Source: Sipunculus nudus (taxonomy: Eukaryota; Annelida; Sipuncula; Golfingiida; Sipunculidae). From it: a stretch of DNA of 64,000 nt. The stretch lies in assembly GCA_026874595.1 (NCBI GenBank), contig CM049307.1:37428862-37492861 (forward strand), in the 5' to 3' direction. The position numbers and the translations under genes are program-made. The notes beneath the pieces were generated by a model. The model ran no database searches. It saw nothing but the letters and a program-made list of their open reading frames with translations, and was not told the DNA's origin. The stretch's first letter is position 1; every line of letters begins with the position of its first letter. Shown here in pieces: positions 1 through 13,159 of this stretch.

Positions 1-3000
1 GGAGATATGGTTATATTTTGCAATAAAAAAAAATTCCTCCTCCACCCATACTCGTTGGTATATAATCTCATAAAATAAAAACAAACAAGGAACAGACATG
101 CAATTTAACTTTCTTTTGGTTTAATCAATTTGATGAGTTTTCTGTATACACCTTGTCAGAAAAACTTGAAATACTGAATTTAAATTTGAATCTTGCAATA
201 TTGAAAGTGTTTATGTATATAAACACAAGACTATTTTGTGAAAGTCTTCTTCCTCTACAGGTTACAAAATGCGTTCTTTGCGCAGTGCTCTCATCCCATG
301 CCTTTAAAATTCATTTAAGAAATGCAGTCAGACCACAAGAAGTACTGGTTTACCAGACTCAAAGGATTCATGGAAGAGAAAAATAACTTACGTATACGGT
401 GGGTGCAAAACATCATCAATAATTTGACAATAATAGGAAACTTTAATTAACGGGACATGTATGGCAGACGGTTACAAATGTTTGTTAATTCCATCAGTCC
501 GTGTTAAGTAAGGCAGTCTAAGGAAGTGTGAATAAAGTGACAACTCAATTTATACTATTATAAGCGGTATTGTTGGAAACACCTTTGAGGAATGTGTGTT
601 TGTGAAATACCTTTGAGGAATGTGTATTTGATTATAAATAGTAGATTTTATCATGAAAACAGCGACAAATAAAAAAGTTAAACATGAAGAATGAGTCATA
701 TTAATATCGTATTCAAATGTGAACAGTTGTCGACATCATTCTTGTTGACAGCCGAAAAATACTTCCTGGTGTTATGCTAATTAATTAAATATACAGACAT
801 ATATGAATAGATTTATAAATATATCTGTTTTAAGTATATGTATATTTGAAACGTATGTATAAATCCGCTTAAACTGCAATGAATTAAGTAAGAATTTCGG
901 AACACATTGGATGTGTTGACCTTTTTTTATTACTCTAAAGGACCCCAGGAGTAAGAGACAAATAGAGCAGGATACAGAAAAATAAGCTCTGAAACTGGTG
1001 TTATAAAACAACCCATGAAACTTGCTGCCAAGAGTGGTCTTAATACACAGGTATCCTATCAGTCAATTCAGTTATAATCAATGTGAATGCTTACGGTTCA
1101 CTCAAGTGTACTCTTAATAGATGGATGGTCTTATTAGACGGCTGGTCTTTCAGATAGGTTACAATGTATTTATTTAGAAGCTTCAGGTCACAAAGTGCTC
1201 CAAATATGCATGAAGACGTCAGTAGCCTTGACCATACCTGTTCATTTGCCTTTGGTTTGTTTAGCACTGGTTGTCTGTAGAACTGTTGCAGTATTTGATT
1301 TTTAAACATTTTAAATGATTCTTATGATAAATGGAGAGGGTGGTCCGTTAATTCTTAAACTGGAAATAATCAAATTATGATAGTAAAAGACATATATAAC
1401 ATTTTTTTTGCTCTCATTTTCTTTCAGAATAACTTCTTGAATATTTAATCATTAAAAAGTCAACATTTAAATTGTTTATTACGATACCTCCGGGGTTCTT
1501 ATAATTTGCTGATCCGTTTGTGTGAATATTTGCTAATTGCATAGAGAGGATGCTAGGAAACGTACTGGTTTAACAGACATCGATAATTAACAGTCAGCGG
1601 CAAAATCAACACAAAGAGATTTTAATATTCAGAATATGAAAACAACATAATACAGATGTTTATTTAATAAATGAGACGGTGTAATAAACAAGGGGTCCTC
1701 CAGGCTGCATCTAATACTCCCCGACCTCCCGGAATTTTACTCAGTCTAAAAATGATTAAATTTTCTAAAGCGCAATCATGAAATTCACGTCACTAGGATC
1801 CGCAGATTTGGGCCTTATTTTTATACATTTCATTGGGTTTGATCCTGCAAATAGGATATTTATAGCTCAGCTGAATATATGTCAACTGAGTTATAGCGAT
1901 GGTCATTTGTCCCTCATCCGTCTGGCTGACAGAACGTCGGTAAACGGGCAAACTGTTTAAAACTGCTGCACATACGAATCCATAATATAAAATACATTTA
2001 GATTTCCTTAAGTTCCCCTTCCAAACCCAAACTGAGTCACTGCGACTTCGTTCCCTTTGAAATTAAGGAAAATCTTCCGTTTTCCAGTAAAAGCCTGTTG
2101 TTACACTTCGAGAGTACCTTAATTACATTAAAACCGCTAACGTTTTGTTCATATAAAAAAAGTCATATAAAATATAATTTTCTCACTTAACATACTAACT
2201 CTTAAAGCTAGACTTTTTTCCCAATGATAAAAGTTTAACTTTATTTAATCGAACTTAAATAGTATGCCAGAAATCAGATCAGAATTTTGTATTTTTTTCA
2301 AGTAATGAGCATCAATGTAAAATATATACCTTAAATTTTGCCAAACTTTGTACCTGTAATTACTGATCATTTAAATTCACAACATATACACATCAGAGTA
2401 CTCTTTTGAACTCTGAAAGGAATTGGTAAAAACAAGATGATTTTATTAAAGCTTTAAGACACCACATCAAGTATTGTTATATCAAGTCAACCAAGCACGC
2501 TGGTGTGCAGCGAGTACCGGAGCCCTCACCGAGGACCTGTTATGAAACTTGCTTCAGTCCAGGCAGCTAGCTCCCTTTACTCAGCATTGCTAGGCTTCCC
2601 CTCCCGTCCATGCCCCCTTTATTAAGAGGATGTAAAAAGAAGATGAATGTACACATATTTTATGATTAATTCTCTTTAATTTTTTAATTAATTCAACTTT
2701 TGTTACATTTTGGAATTTATTTTGGATTACAAGGGGCTACAATTTAATTATCAGTGTTAGGTTATGTTATAAAAGTATGGATGTGCATGTTGAGAGGAAT
2801 TCCTCGCTTCAGAAGAGTTAAAACCTATTTCCTCTCTTTTTTAACATGAGTGAAATCAGTTTTAAAATATAGTTGAGATAATATTTATCATATTGATGTT
2901 ATTTGCCCCTTATCCAACAAACAGTGTGTATACCTGATTTGAAAAGGATTTTTTATCAATTTTACTTAATTTTGATTTTTAAGCATGTACATTAAACTAA

Positions 3001-3480
3001 AATCCCCAATTTATAAACCTTTTGGGGATTTGTGATCCAGAGGATAACCTAGAAGATGTCATTGTTTAGTGTGTTTATCTTTAAAAAATATTCTTTTAGA
3101 TTTAGTTGAAGCATTTTATGCCTAAAAAAGTGAAAAACATGTGTATGTATAATTTGACATGACCAAACTAAGGATAAATAATGATGCAGCTTATATTTCT
3201 TAATAAGTCGTCATTCTCCTCCCGAAATAGACATGCTGAAAAAAGGGTTTATTATAAACTTAAATATTTTTCCTTGCCTCATCAGAAATTAAAAAAAAAA
3301 ACTAGAATACGGGTAGTCGACAAGCGACTACGTGTATCCGCCAGAATCAGAGTAGGACGGGTGAAGTGAGGCATGGATTGACTGGCAAGAGGAAATAGAG
3401 TTAGATGTGTAACATATTAGACAGCTACAGCCTGTCACCCCAAACGTCGATTTTGGATGAACTGGAGAAGATGTCCAGGC
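1..3480. other. Unique AT-rich DNA, no gene seen
   Basis: No exon with convincing splice borders was found on either strand. The only structure noted is a direct repeat of about 31 bp around 571-632, carrying ACCTTTGAGGAATGTGT twice. Short open frames here lack context and have random-looking composition. Confidence 0.6.
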
Positions 3481-3534
3481 CCGTCAGTTTATTTCCAAAG
3501 GCTTGAGTGTCATGTTGTCATGGCTACATATTAA

Positions 3535-4290
3535 AATGGACGTCTGCCACGTAAACATGATTGTAGGTGGCGCCACATGTTTTTTGAACGAGAAACTATC
3601 CAAGATATATTCACATGCAAAATTTCAGGTAGAAAAGTCAAACCACTGCCGTGATTTGATCCCATAGCAAACAAACAGATAGACTGTGCAAAAATGGTTG
3701 TAGTCGGCGCCACAAGTTTCTTGTATGATAAAGAGCTATGTGAGATCCAAACACATGCATTACTTCAGGCAGGTACGTCAAACCAGGCAGGATATATTAG
3801 CACGGATATCTGCAGCATGAACGTGAATGTAGGTGGCGCCACCCGTCATAAAATCAAGAAATCTATCCAGGATGTATAAGCATGCCAAATTTCAGGTGAA
3901 TAGGTCAAACCATGCCGAGATTTGATCCCATAGCAAACAAACAGATAGACTGTGCAAAAATGGTTGCAGGTGGCGCTACCAGTTTCTTGTATGATAACGA
4001 GCGATGTAAGATCTAAATACATGCGAATTTTCAGGTAGATACGTCAAACCAGTTTAGAGATATAAGTATGGATGTCTGCAGCGTAAACGTGAATGTAGGT
4101 GGCGCCACCTTTCATAAAATCAAGAAAGCTATCCAGGATGTATATGCATGCCAAATTTCAGGTGAATAAGTCAAACCACTGCCGAGATATGAGTGATTTT
4201 ACCCCAAGGCAGACGAACAGATGGACGCTGTGCATAAATGGCTGCAGGTGGCGCCACCATTTTTGTGTATATTATAAAGCTATCCAAGGG
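3535..4290. repeat. Tandem array, 267-bp dimer with GGTGGCGCCACC
   Basis: Nearly three copies of a roughly 267-bp unit built of two related halves of about 134 bp. Each half carries a version of the 12-bp palindrome GGTGGCGCCACC, at about 3570, 3705, 3831, 3967, 4099 and 4248. Half A continues with ...CAAATTTCAGGTGAATAGGT. Half B contains AACAAACAGATAGACTGTGC. Some palindromes are decayed (TCGGCGCCAC, GGTGGCGCTACC). No frame stays open through the array. Confidence 0.8.
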
Positions 4291-4489
4291 CTACAATTGT
4301 GTAAAAATAATTCCTGATTGGTCAAACGAGTCCGACGATATGTGGGTTAATGTGTCAAAACAGACGCACAGATGGACGCACTGGAGAGAGGAAAGGTCAG
4401 AGGTCAACGCAAAATGGTTAGGCACCAGTTCACATGTTACCCGATAATTGTTGTAAGTTTCGGAAAAATCGGTCTCAGAGGAGTTCTCC

Positions 4490-4566
4490 GGAAACGAATG
4501 CGGCCGCGGGGGCGGCGGAACCCGGTCAAAAACAAAGTATCCGCAAAACTTTGTTTTGTCGGATAC
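4490..4566. repeat. GC-rich patch followed by a strong hairpin
   Basis: A GC-rich patch containing GCGGCCGC is followed by GTATCCGCAAAAC, a short loop and GTTTTGTCGGATAC (4538-4566). The stem is about 13 bp with one bulged T. It lies just past the end of the GGTGGCGCCACC array and may mark the terminus of that element. Confidence 0.55.
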
Positions 4567-4941
4567 AACTATCAGTTCTTTCTGTCCATCTGTGTCTATC
4601 TGTAAATATGTCATATGCAACACAGTATCTCAAAACCTTCACTGGTTTTTCCATGGCAGTCATGTCAAAGTATAAGTTTGGCAATCGTATATTTAGTACT
4701 TGATTACCACCAAATATTTAATCATTTTCTCTGAGCTCTGCAAGCAATAATATTTATATAGATATACAATGGAAAAAGTAAATTCTGCATTTGCAAAAAT
4801 TTTAAAAAATTAAGCTGTGACCCATGGGTTCCTTGTTTATTTTTTATTTACTCTTCTTATGCAATTGAATATTGGAATTGAACATTAATATGTTGTGTGG
4901 AATTATTGCGAGAGTTTTTGTATGTATATTTACAAATGTCT

Positions 4942-4945
<4 letters not shown>

Positions 4946-4993
<48 letters not shown>
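4946..4993. repeat. (TA)n microsatellite
   Basis: About 24 uninterrupted TA dinucleotides, followed by TGCATCGA. Confidence 0.95.
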
Positions 4994-4996
<3 letters not shown>

Positions 4997-5951
4997 TCGA
5001 TTGCCTTTGCCAAAATTTTCAACCGGCTCCACTCCCTCAATCCTGGCTACGCCCCTATCAACTCGAATATATAATGTAAACATGTAAAAATATAAGCATT
5101 TTTTAAGGCAGTTAAACAAGATGATTTACTCAAATATATTAAAGGGAGTAAATTTAAATAACAATAAATAACAATAAATAGTTCTTTATTCAAGTGGGCA
5201 TTCATAGGGCAAATTTGCAATGGGGCATGTTAATTCGAAAAATAATGTTCAAGCAGTTCAAAATCAAATGGAAGAAGCTAATAAATGGAAGAATATCTCC
5301 GAAATAATAATAAATTTACTCAATAAATTTCCTGAATTATTTCTATTTGGTCTCTCATCGGACTTTTTCATATTTTACTGGTAGGACTTCAGTGTATAAG
5401 AATGAATTTGACTTAATGCTGAGGTTATGCAAACGCCCTATTGTGTTTGATGATTGTTAAACAACTCGGTCTGACCAGCTTATCAACTGTTAATAGGCTT
5501 CAAGCCCGTGTATTGACCGAAGTTAGCCTGATGATTGTAAAATATATATTTTGAACCCTCACTGTAAATATGGAAATAGAGGTCACTGACCATAAACATT
5601 TCCCGCAATAATTTGCTTGTCTAGCTCTAGTTGGCGGAAGTTGGAATAAAAAGGGCACCCTCGGTATATACTTGCTATACTTTTGTGTAGAATCCCATGA
5701 TGAACGTTAAGTGAGGTCCGGTAAATCTTCATTGTTTACCAGTCAGGGACTTGCTGTGTAGTGACTGGTTTGTGGAGGGATGTTAATTAGATCGTAGGCC
5801 AGAATTGGTATATAGAAAATATATGCATAATAATCTTCTTTGTATTCTGTTTTCTTTAAAAAAGACAGCTTTTTAAAAATTCTGGTTATAAGATTCTTCA
5901 AAAAGAAATTTACTACGATTCCTTAATTATTAGCTTATCCGCTTGCAGGAA
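4994..5951. other. Unique AT-rich DNA, no gene seen
   Basis: Apart from a doubled AACAATAAAT motif near 5160-5180, I see no repeats, splice-bordered frames or RNA gene. Confidence 0.5.
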
Positions 5952-6162
5952 ACGTACCAGACACAATCGGACGCGACATTTATTTCTTAGGTTTGCTTCA
6001 AAATAAACACCAGGAATTTCAGTTTTCAGGACATGTAAGACAGACTGACAGAGTCTCTGTGAAATAACGAGAATTAATTGAAATGACTTAAAATTTACAA
6101 GAAAACTCGGACACAAAGGGAAGTGAAAACAGACTGGTGCACATTTTATGCAATGCAGTATC

Positions 6163-6176
6163 GTTACCTTGGCAAC
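6163..6176. promoter_or_regulatory. X-box-like palindrome, inner repeat copy 1
   Basis: GTTACCTTGGCAAC fits the RFX X-box pattern. The other three inner copies carry GTTGCCTTGGCAAT (6403-6416), GTTGCCTAAGCAAC (7780-7793) and GTTGCCATGGCAAT (8020-8033). Confidence 0.35.
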
Positions 6177-8165
6177 GCCTTTGAGCAAAGGGTATTGTTG
6201 ATCAGTCCTCTGGTTATAAACAAGGTAATAATAGATAAATTCATACAAGAGTATTATATATCATATACATATACTGATATAAAGTAAGCTGACATGTTAA
6301 ACATTAACGAAAATTTATTGGAATGGCTTTACATTTACAAGTATACTCGGGCACAAAGGGAAGTGAAAATGGACTGTAGCACATTTTATGCAATGCAGTA
6401 TCGTTGCCTTGGCAATGCCTTTGAGCAAAGGGTATAGTTGGTCAGCCCTCTGGTTATAAACAAGGTAATAATAGATAAATTCATACAAGAGTATTATATA
6501 TCATATACATATACTGATATAACATGACATGTTAAACATTCAACCCCCCCCCGCCTACTGTGGAGACCTGTTATCCTCGTTTACAACTGTTCAGTGTTAT
6601 GTTAATAAGTATGTGTTGAATAATCTTTGAGACCCGTAAATCCTTCACAGTAAAAGTAATCACGGTTATGACGCAGGTCAAATTGCAGTGAATTAGTTCT
6701 ACATAAAAGGCAGAGGAATTTGTTAATTAATAAGCCTTGTATGTACGTTGATATAGAATGCCACCTATAAGCTAGCATTTTCATATATATGCAGAATACA
6801 TATGCGTATACGGTACGTATGCATATGAAGCTAGAAAACGGACACCTGTGATCCCATTAAAGGTGGCCCACCATATATACGTATGCGTATGCAACCAGGA
6901 ATCGGAAACAATATATTCTCTTGGTGACATTCATGATATATTTGGTAACAGACATGACATAATGTATACAAAAGCAGCATATTGTCGAACGAAATTCTTT
7001 GATATTCCGTAAAGTGCAATTTTTAAAACTTTTACCAAATTTAAACGCATTTGATTCCCCTTCCTTACTTTTTTTCTTACTGATTATAAGGAAAAGTGGG
7101 ACAAGAATTGAATCACAGGGAGTCGGTCACTACAGGAATCGCCACCAATACCTTATGTTTGCATATTCATCACTTGGTCAGTCTACAAAACTCCATGATG
7201 AAAGCTTCAGCGACTTTTGGGATACATGTATTTGATAACGCCTAGTGGACGGCGGAGGTGCACCATCACAGAATGAACTGACAAGTGTTTCTCTTAAAAG
7301 CCCCAACCCCACCCCCCCTCCCCTCCATGGATTTATTGTTACTTACAAACGCTCGCAATCCGAATTAGTCTTTCTCTTCAGTCATAAATTATCGTATAAG
7401 TGATATAATTTATTCTTGTATAAATTCAGAGGTTGATAACGTTTGATGACGGGCTTTGCCCGACATAACTGTGATGGTCAGTCGGTAGGATCGGAAATAT
7501 CATTCATATATCTCTATGTGCGTGTGTGTGTGTGAGGGTGTGTGGTCGGAATTGGTTGTAAAATCACGTACCAGACACAATCGGACGCGACATTTATTTC
7601 TTAGGTTTGCTTCAAAATAAACACCAGGAATTTCAGGTTTCAGGACATGTAAGACAGACTGACAGAGTCTCTGTGAAATTAACGAGAATTAATTGAAATT
7701 ACGTAAAATTTACAAGTAAACTCGGTCACAAAGGGAAGAGAAAACAGAAAGGTGCACATTTTATGCAATGCAGTATATCGTTGCCTAAGCAACGCCTTTG
7801 AGCAAAGGGTATTGTTGATCAGTCCTCTGGTTATAAACAAGGTAATAATAGATAAATTCATACAAGAGTATGATATATCATATACATATACTGATATAAC
7901 GTAAGCTGACATGTTTAACATTAACGAAAATTTATTGGAATGACTTTACATTAACAAGTATACTCGGGCACAAAGGGAGGTGAAAATGGACGGTAGCACA
8001 TTTTATGCAATGCAGTATCGTTGCCATGGCAATGCTTTTGAGTAAAGGGTATAGTTGGTCAGTCCTCTGGTTATAAACAAGGTAATAATAGATAAATTCA
8101 TACAAGAGTATTATATATCATATACATATACTGATATAACGTAAGCTGACATGTTAAACATTCAA

Positions 8166-8184
8166 CCCCCCCCCCCCCCCCCCC
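8166..8184. repeat. Poly-C tract
   Basis: 19 C residues. The equivalent place in duplication copy 1 (6544-6552) has only 9, so the run changed length after duplication. Confidence 0.9.
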
Positions 8185-9194
8185 TCGCCTACTGTGGAGA
8201 CCTGTCATCCTCGTTTACAACTGTTCAGTGTTATGTTAGTAAGTATGTGTTGAATAATCTTTGAGACCCGTAAAACCTTCACAGTAAAAGTAATCACGGT
8301 TATGACGCAGGTCAAATTGCAGTGAATTAGTTCTACATAAAAGGCAGAGGAATTTGTTAATTAATAAGCCTTGTATGTACGTTGATATAGAATGCCACCT
8401 ATAAGCTAGCATTTTCATATATATGCAGAATACATATGCGTATACGGTACGTATGCATATGAAGCTAGAAAACGGACAACTGTGATCCCATTAAAGGTGG
8501 CCCACCATATATACGTATGCGAATGCAACCAGGAATCGGAAACAATATATTCTCTTGGAGACATTCATGATATATTTTGTAACAGACATGACAAAATATA
8601 TACAAAAAACAGCATATTGTCGAACGAAATTCTTTGATATTCCGTAAAGTGCAATTTTTAAAACTTTTACCAAATTTAAACGCATTTGATTCCCCTTCCT
8701 TACTTTTTTTCTTACTGATTATCAGGAAAAGTGGGACAAGAATTGAATCACAGGGAGTCGGTCACTACAGGAATCGCCATCAATACCTTATGTTTGCATA
8801 TTCATCACTTGGTCAGTCTACAAAACTCCATGATGAAAGCTTCAGAGACATTTGGGATACATGTATTTGGTAACGCCTAGTGGACGGCTGAGGTGCACCA
8901 TCACAGAATGAACTGACAAGTGTTTTTCTTAAAAGCCCCTCCCCTCCCCTCCATGGATTTATTGTTAATTACAAACGCTCGCAATCCGAATTAGTCTTTC
9001 TCTTCAGTCATAAATTATCGTATAAGTGATATAATATATTCTTGTATAAATTCAGAGGTTGATAACGTTTGATGACGGGCTTTGCCCGACATAACTGTGA
9101 TGGTCAGTCGGTAGGATCGGAAATATCATTCATATATCTCTATGTGCGTGTGTGTGTGTGAGGGTGTGTGGTCGGAATTGGTTGTAAAATCACG

Positions 9195-10016
9195 TTCCAT
9201 GAACGAAAGAAAACAAACGACCGATGCTCGACTATTAATCGATTATTTTATGTTCCTTCAATTTACCATATCATTTGCCTTATAAAATTATGCCATAATA
9301 TACAGACAAAGTAAATTCAGTCAGACTTGTACATCATGCATGAAAGGTTACGGTAAAGGCCAATTTGTTGATACTTATTCGCTGCACAAGAGTCCGTTTT
9401 AATACTGTTTGCTACTTCGTGTCCCGTCTTCCTTATTTCTCTGGATTAGAACAGTCTTTTTCTGTTAATGACTCCTTTGCATGTACATACCATTTTTGTG
9501 ATCGGTTATACAAACATGCAACCACTTTAAACGACAATGAATGAACACGATTAGTCATTTATATATCATCACATGTAAGTTCTACGCTTGTACGGACATT
9601 TCTCTTTTACTTTCTTTTGTGGAACGTTCAAACAAATGATAACAAATGATAAAAAGAGAACTGAAACAGATCACATTTTACACAATTTATTTCTGCAACG
9701 GATTCGTTCACAAGATATTGCTGAAAGGTCATATCACAGATAACGCGGTCTGGTTTGAACGGGAAAGTCTCAAACTACAAAAAAAATATCATTATCTATA
9801 CAATTATAAGTATATACAGGTACGCTAAACCCTATAACAAACATACAACATGGCAGTGTCACACACATGCATATTTTCAATCAGTTCTTGAAATATGAGT
9901 GCAGAAATTAATGACTGCAATGTTAAATAACATACTTGCACTGAAAATAAATTTGCTGTGGGTTCAGTGGGCGTGGTGAACGTTTTTGTATATATATTAA
10001 TGTGTGAGAGCCCGTA

Positions 10017-10022
<6 letters not shown>
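9195..10022. other. Unique AT-rich DNA, no gene seen
   Basis: No splice-bordered coding frame or notable repeat found. Confidence 0.5.

Positions 10023-10059
<37 letters not shown>
10023..10059. repeat. (TA)n microsatellite
   Basis: About 18 TA dinucleotides. Confidence 0.93.
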
Positions 10060-10064
<5 letters not shown>

Positions 10065-10409
10065 AATATTTAAAACAAAAATACCATACCACAATATGTA
10101 GGTGAATATATAATGTGTTTGCATGTGTGCGTGTGTTCAAGTGAAATAAAAAGCGCGAAAGAAGAGCATTTTTCTGTAATTCATGACCAAACTACGATGA
10201 GGAATGTCGGTTCTAATATTTACCTAAACAATTATCAATATTAATTCTCATTAAATCAGGGCTGAAAGGAGCAATATATCAGATATCACAGTCATCACGA
10301 TTTACAAATATCAGAAGACCAATCCTTATCTGGGCTGACGTCACAATAAAACAGATCCACTAAATCTAACATCATATTTACCAATTCGATTTCTAATATC
10401 CTATTATAA

Positions 10410-10680
10410 TTTTGGTTTTATTTATCCTTATAAATATTGTTCACGAGTTATCTGCCATAAATATAATAAGACATTTTTATGCTGAACAGACAGGAATTTT
10501 ATCTGTTCCCCTAAAATGGTTTAAACTAACTATTTCTAATTCCCTATTATCAGTTCTGGTTTTATTTTTTCTTATAAATATTGTTCACGAGTTATCTGCA
10601 ATAAATATAATCAGATATTTATAATACTGAATTGACAGGACTTTTATCGCATCCCCTAAAATGGTTTAAAATATCTTTAA
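10410..10680. repeat. Tandem duplication of about 145 bp
   Basis: Two copies share TATAAATATTGTTCACGAGT and CCCCTAAAATGGTTTAAA with a period near 145 bp. The open frame spanning them is a by-product of AT-rich sequence. Confidence 0.8.
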
Positions 10681-12380
10681 AAATTCATTATAATATCATA
10701 TATTTTACTAAGTATAAACTTATAAAACCATGCCAAATATATTAATAAAAAATTAGGTATATAATAACAACATGATCTGTATCATCAATACAAACCTGAT
10801 AATATCATGTGGTTAGCGTAACTACTTATTATAATACTGTCGGGACATATCAAATGGTTTTAAAATAGAGATATTATGCACGACGGACCATAATGTGCAT
10901 GTGTTTCTTTAAAATAAAAGCGGGATGCAAATGCAAAAAGCACCCTATATGAATAATTAATAAATCTGTTCTTTCCAAACATGGAATCTACTGCACAAAT
11001 TTCCTTATCAACACCCCATGTTTTTTTCAACAATATACTTTGTTTGCCTTTGCAAAATGATTAATAACCATGGATATGTCATAACCCATATATGGAAATG
11101 GAGATATTACCCCCTCCCCACCCTCAATCCTAATTAACAAGCACTAATACTGGTACCATCTAATGGGAGAAAGAGCATAAAGACCCAGGTTCCAGATTTC
11201 CATCCCTACAAATTGCTGTACTGATAAAAATAATAATAACCTCCGCTTTAATCATGCTATTTGTGTTTTGTCCTGTATGACACATTTACATATTACTTGT
11301 GGGGGTGGTCCATATTGTGGGATGGTCGTATGGCGGGACTTCACTTAATCTGTTTCCTTAATCCTTTGTTTATATTTTACTATACATACTGATTTTTCCA
11401 GTTTTTCAGTTTGACAGTTATTTGTCCCTTGCAAAGTTTTGCATCTAAAGCTGGCATATCTGAACTTCAGAGGATTAAGTGATACATTTCGCCAGCTGTT
11501 GGACCCAAATTTGGACCCAAACCCTCTTGGTGCACCTTACCCTAAAAACCTGAAAACCTGGCGTGTTGAATAATATACCTGAAGACCTGGCGTGTTGAAT
11601 AACATAGTACCGGTATATAACTTTGTAAATATTTACCCATTATTTTCAAAATTTGAAAGGATGTGTGTAATATTTACCCATGATTTTTAAAATTTGAAAG
11701 GATTTAAGGATTTAAGTAATAAGTGTAAATAAAGTATTCATTCAAATATGATAGTAGTACTAATTACCAACAATAGATGGCAGCACCAAGCCCATTTTCC
11801 TCAGGAAGCATAGAATGAATTAAGATACAGGAATGTACAGGCTTTCTGTTCTGAAATGCACAATTTAACCCAAATGTACTCTCTTGAATACAACCCAAGT
11901 GTACACTGTTGATTTGTAAAATTTACTGAGTCATGCATAAATCTGACTCCCTAGCACCAATTTAACCAGAATATATTTATATATTAATTTCTCAGCAGAA
12001 AAAAAACATGTATCTCTATGGGATAGCAATGGCACCAAATGAAAAATGCAAGCTTAGGCATATGATTCAAGGTAACATTTTCTTTAGAATATTTAAGAAT
12101 ACCAGTCTGAGGAACAATGGTTTTTAATATAGTGGACACAATCAACTGATCTAAACAACACATCAAAACACTGTTTCATTTGCATTAAACCACTCAACAA
12201 ACTTATACAATGGCTGAGCATAGGGCATACACAATATATATAACATTGTAAACATGTAACAAACACTGAATATGATGCATAAACCCTGCTAATCACATCT
12301 ACACACACCTCACATTGTGGTTACACACTGCAGTCAAGCAATATCTCCCTCTTTTTAACCACTGCTTTGTAAATCAAGAA
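10680..12380. other. AT-rich DNA with two small duplications
   Basis: No gene recognised. Two short direct repeats are visible. One unit of about 28 bp around 11549-11605 contains CCTGGCGTGTTGAATAA. Another of about 43 bp around 11627-11705 contains AATATTTACCCAT and AATTTGAAAGGAT. Confidence 0.5.
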
Positions 12381-12593
12381 TTTCCGGGTTTCACCACCAG
12401 GGCTGGCACAGAGCAAAGAAAGACACAGACCAATAAGAGTGTGGTATTGTATTGTTCTGTGCATCCAGCTCCAAGTTTCAAACCTGTGACAGTCTGCTCT
12501 CATTGGTTTGATGCACAATGCAATACCACACTCTCAGCGATCTGATTACAACTCTTGGCCCTGTGCCAGCCCTGGTTTAAAAACCCTGAAAAT
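12381..12593. mobile_element. Foldback/MITE-like palindromic element
   Basis: The left arm (TTTCCGGGTTT...CCAGGGCTGGCACAG) is the imperfect reverse complement of the right arm (CTGTGCCAGCCCTGG...AAACCCTGAAA). The pairing continues inwards: GAGTGTGGTATTG on the left matches CAATACCACACTC on the right. Arms are about 75-90 bp around a spacer of some 40-50 bp. No protein is encoded. The size and structure fit a non-autonomous foldback DNA element; I did not identify a target-site duplication. Confidence 0.7.
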
Positions 12594-13081
12594 ATTGCCA
12601 TACAAAGCAGCCATTAAAGCCAAGGGGACTTGGAACGACTGTAGAGTATAACCACTGTGTAAGGTGTGTGATAACATCCATCAATCTACTTCTACAGACA
12701 TGCCTGTTTTAACACATCTGTCCTTGTTATTATCATGTCACTGATGGTGAATAAATTACCTTTTCCTGTCACCTGCACATATGATCATTATGGACTAGTA
12801 CTGATGTAGTTTAAGGTACCTGGCATCTTTTACCCATAAACACTGTATCCTATCCTCAGACTGGTTGAAAACCATGTAATTATCCAATCATTAATTTCTA
12901 ACCTATAATTAAACCAATATAATTAACAAATTAAATCTTGTGTAAAGCCTGCTCAACTGCACAATTACTCACAATGTTACAACTTAAAACATATTTTTGT
13001 AACTGAGTTTTGATAACTTCAAATGTACACTGAAAGTAGCATACTGTTACTGCTTTATAAATAAACTTTGAGTCTGCTCAA
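12594..13081. other. Sequence downstream of the minus-strand gene
   Basis: Beyond the candidate AATAAA of the minus-strand gene. No further exon or repeat recognised. Confidence 0.4.
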
Positions 13082-13087
13082 TTTATT
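13082..13087 (-). promoter_or_regulatory. Candidate polyadenylation signal (AATAAA)
   Basis: AATAAA on the minus strand, 73 nt downstream of the exon-4 stop. This is the right distance for a short 3' UTR. A second AATAAA overlaps the tandem stop codons themselves (TACTAATAAACAA). Together they support gene termination near 13.06 kb. Confidence 0.4.
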
Positions 13088-13159
13088 TGTTCGGACCATT
13101 TAAAAATCAGGATGGTTTGTTAAATTCTGTGTGTTTATACTTGACAGACCAGTTGTTTA

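Larger units (their letters stand above)
5952..9191. repeat. 1.6-kb direct tandem duplication, nested
   Basis: Two head-to-tail copies, 5952-7565 and 7566-9191, with a period near 1614 bp. Both begin ACGTACCAGACACAATCGG and both end ...GGTTGTAAAATC. They differ by scattered substitutions and a longer C run in copy 2. Each copy holds its own roughly 241-bp internal tandem duplication (near 6080/6321 and 7697/7938), giving four copies of the inner unit. The duplicated short open frames are identical between copies but look non-coding. Confidence 0.92.

Noticed and set aside
4872-5087. Open frame with a long YIYIYIYI stretch.
   Set aside because: Translation of the (TA)n microsatellite.
6602-8873. 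Identical 60- and 79-codon frames in both copies of the 1.6-kb duplication (for example 6602-6784 and 8236-8418).
   Set aside because: They are identical only because the DNA is duplicated; composition is random-looking with no start or splice context.
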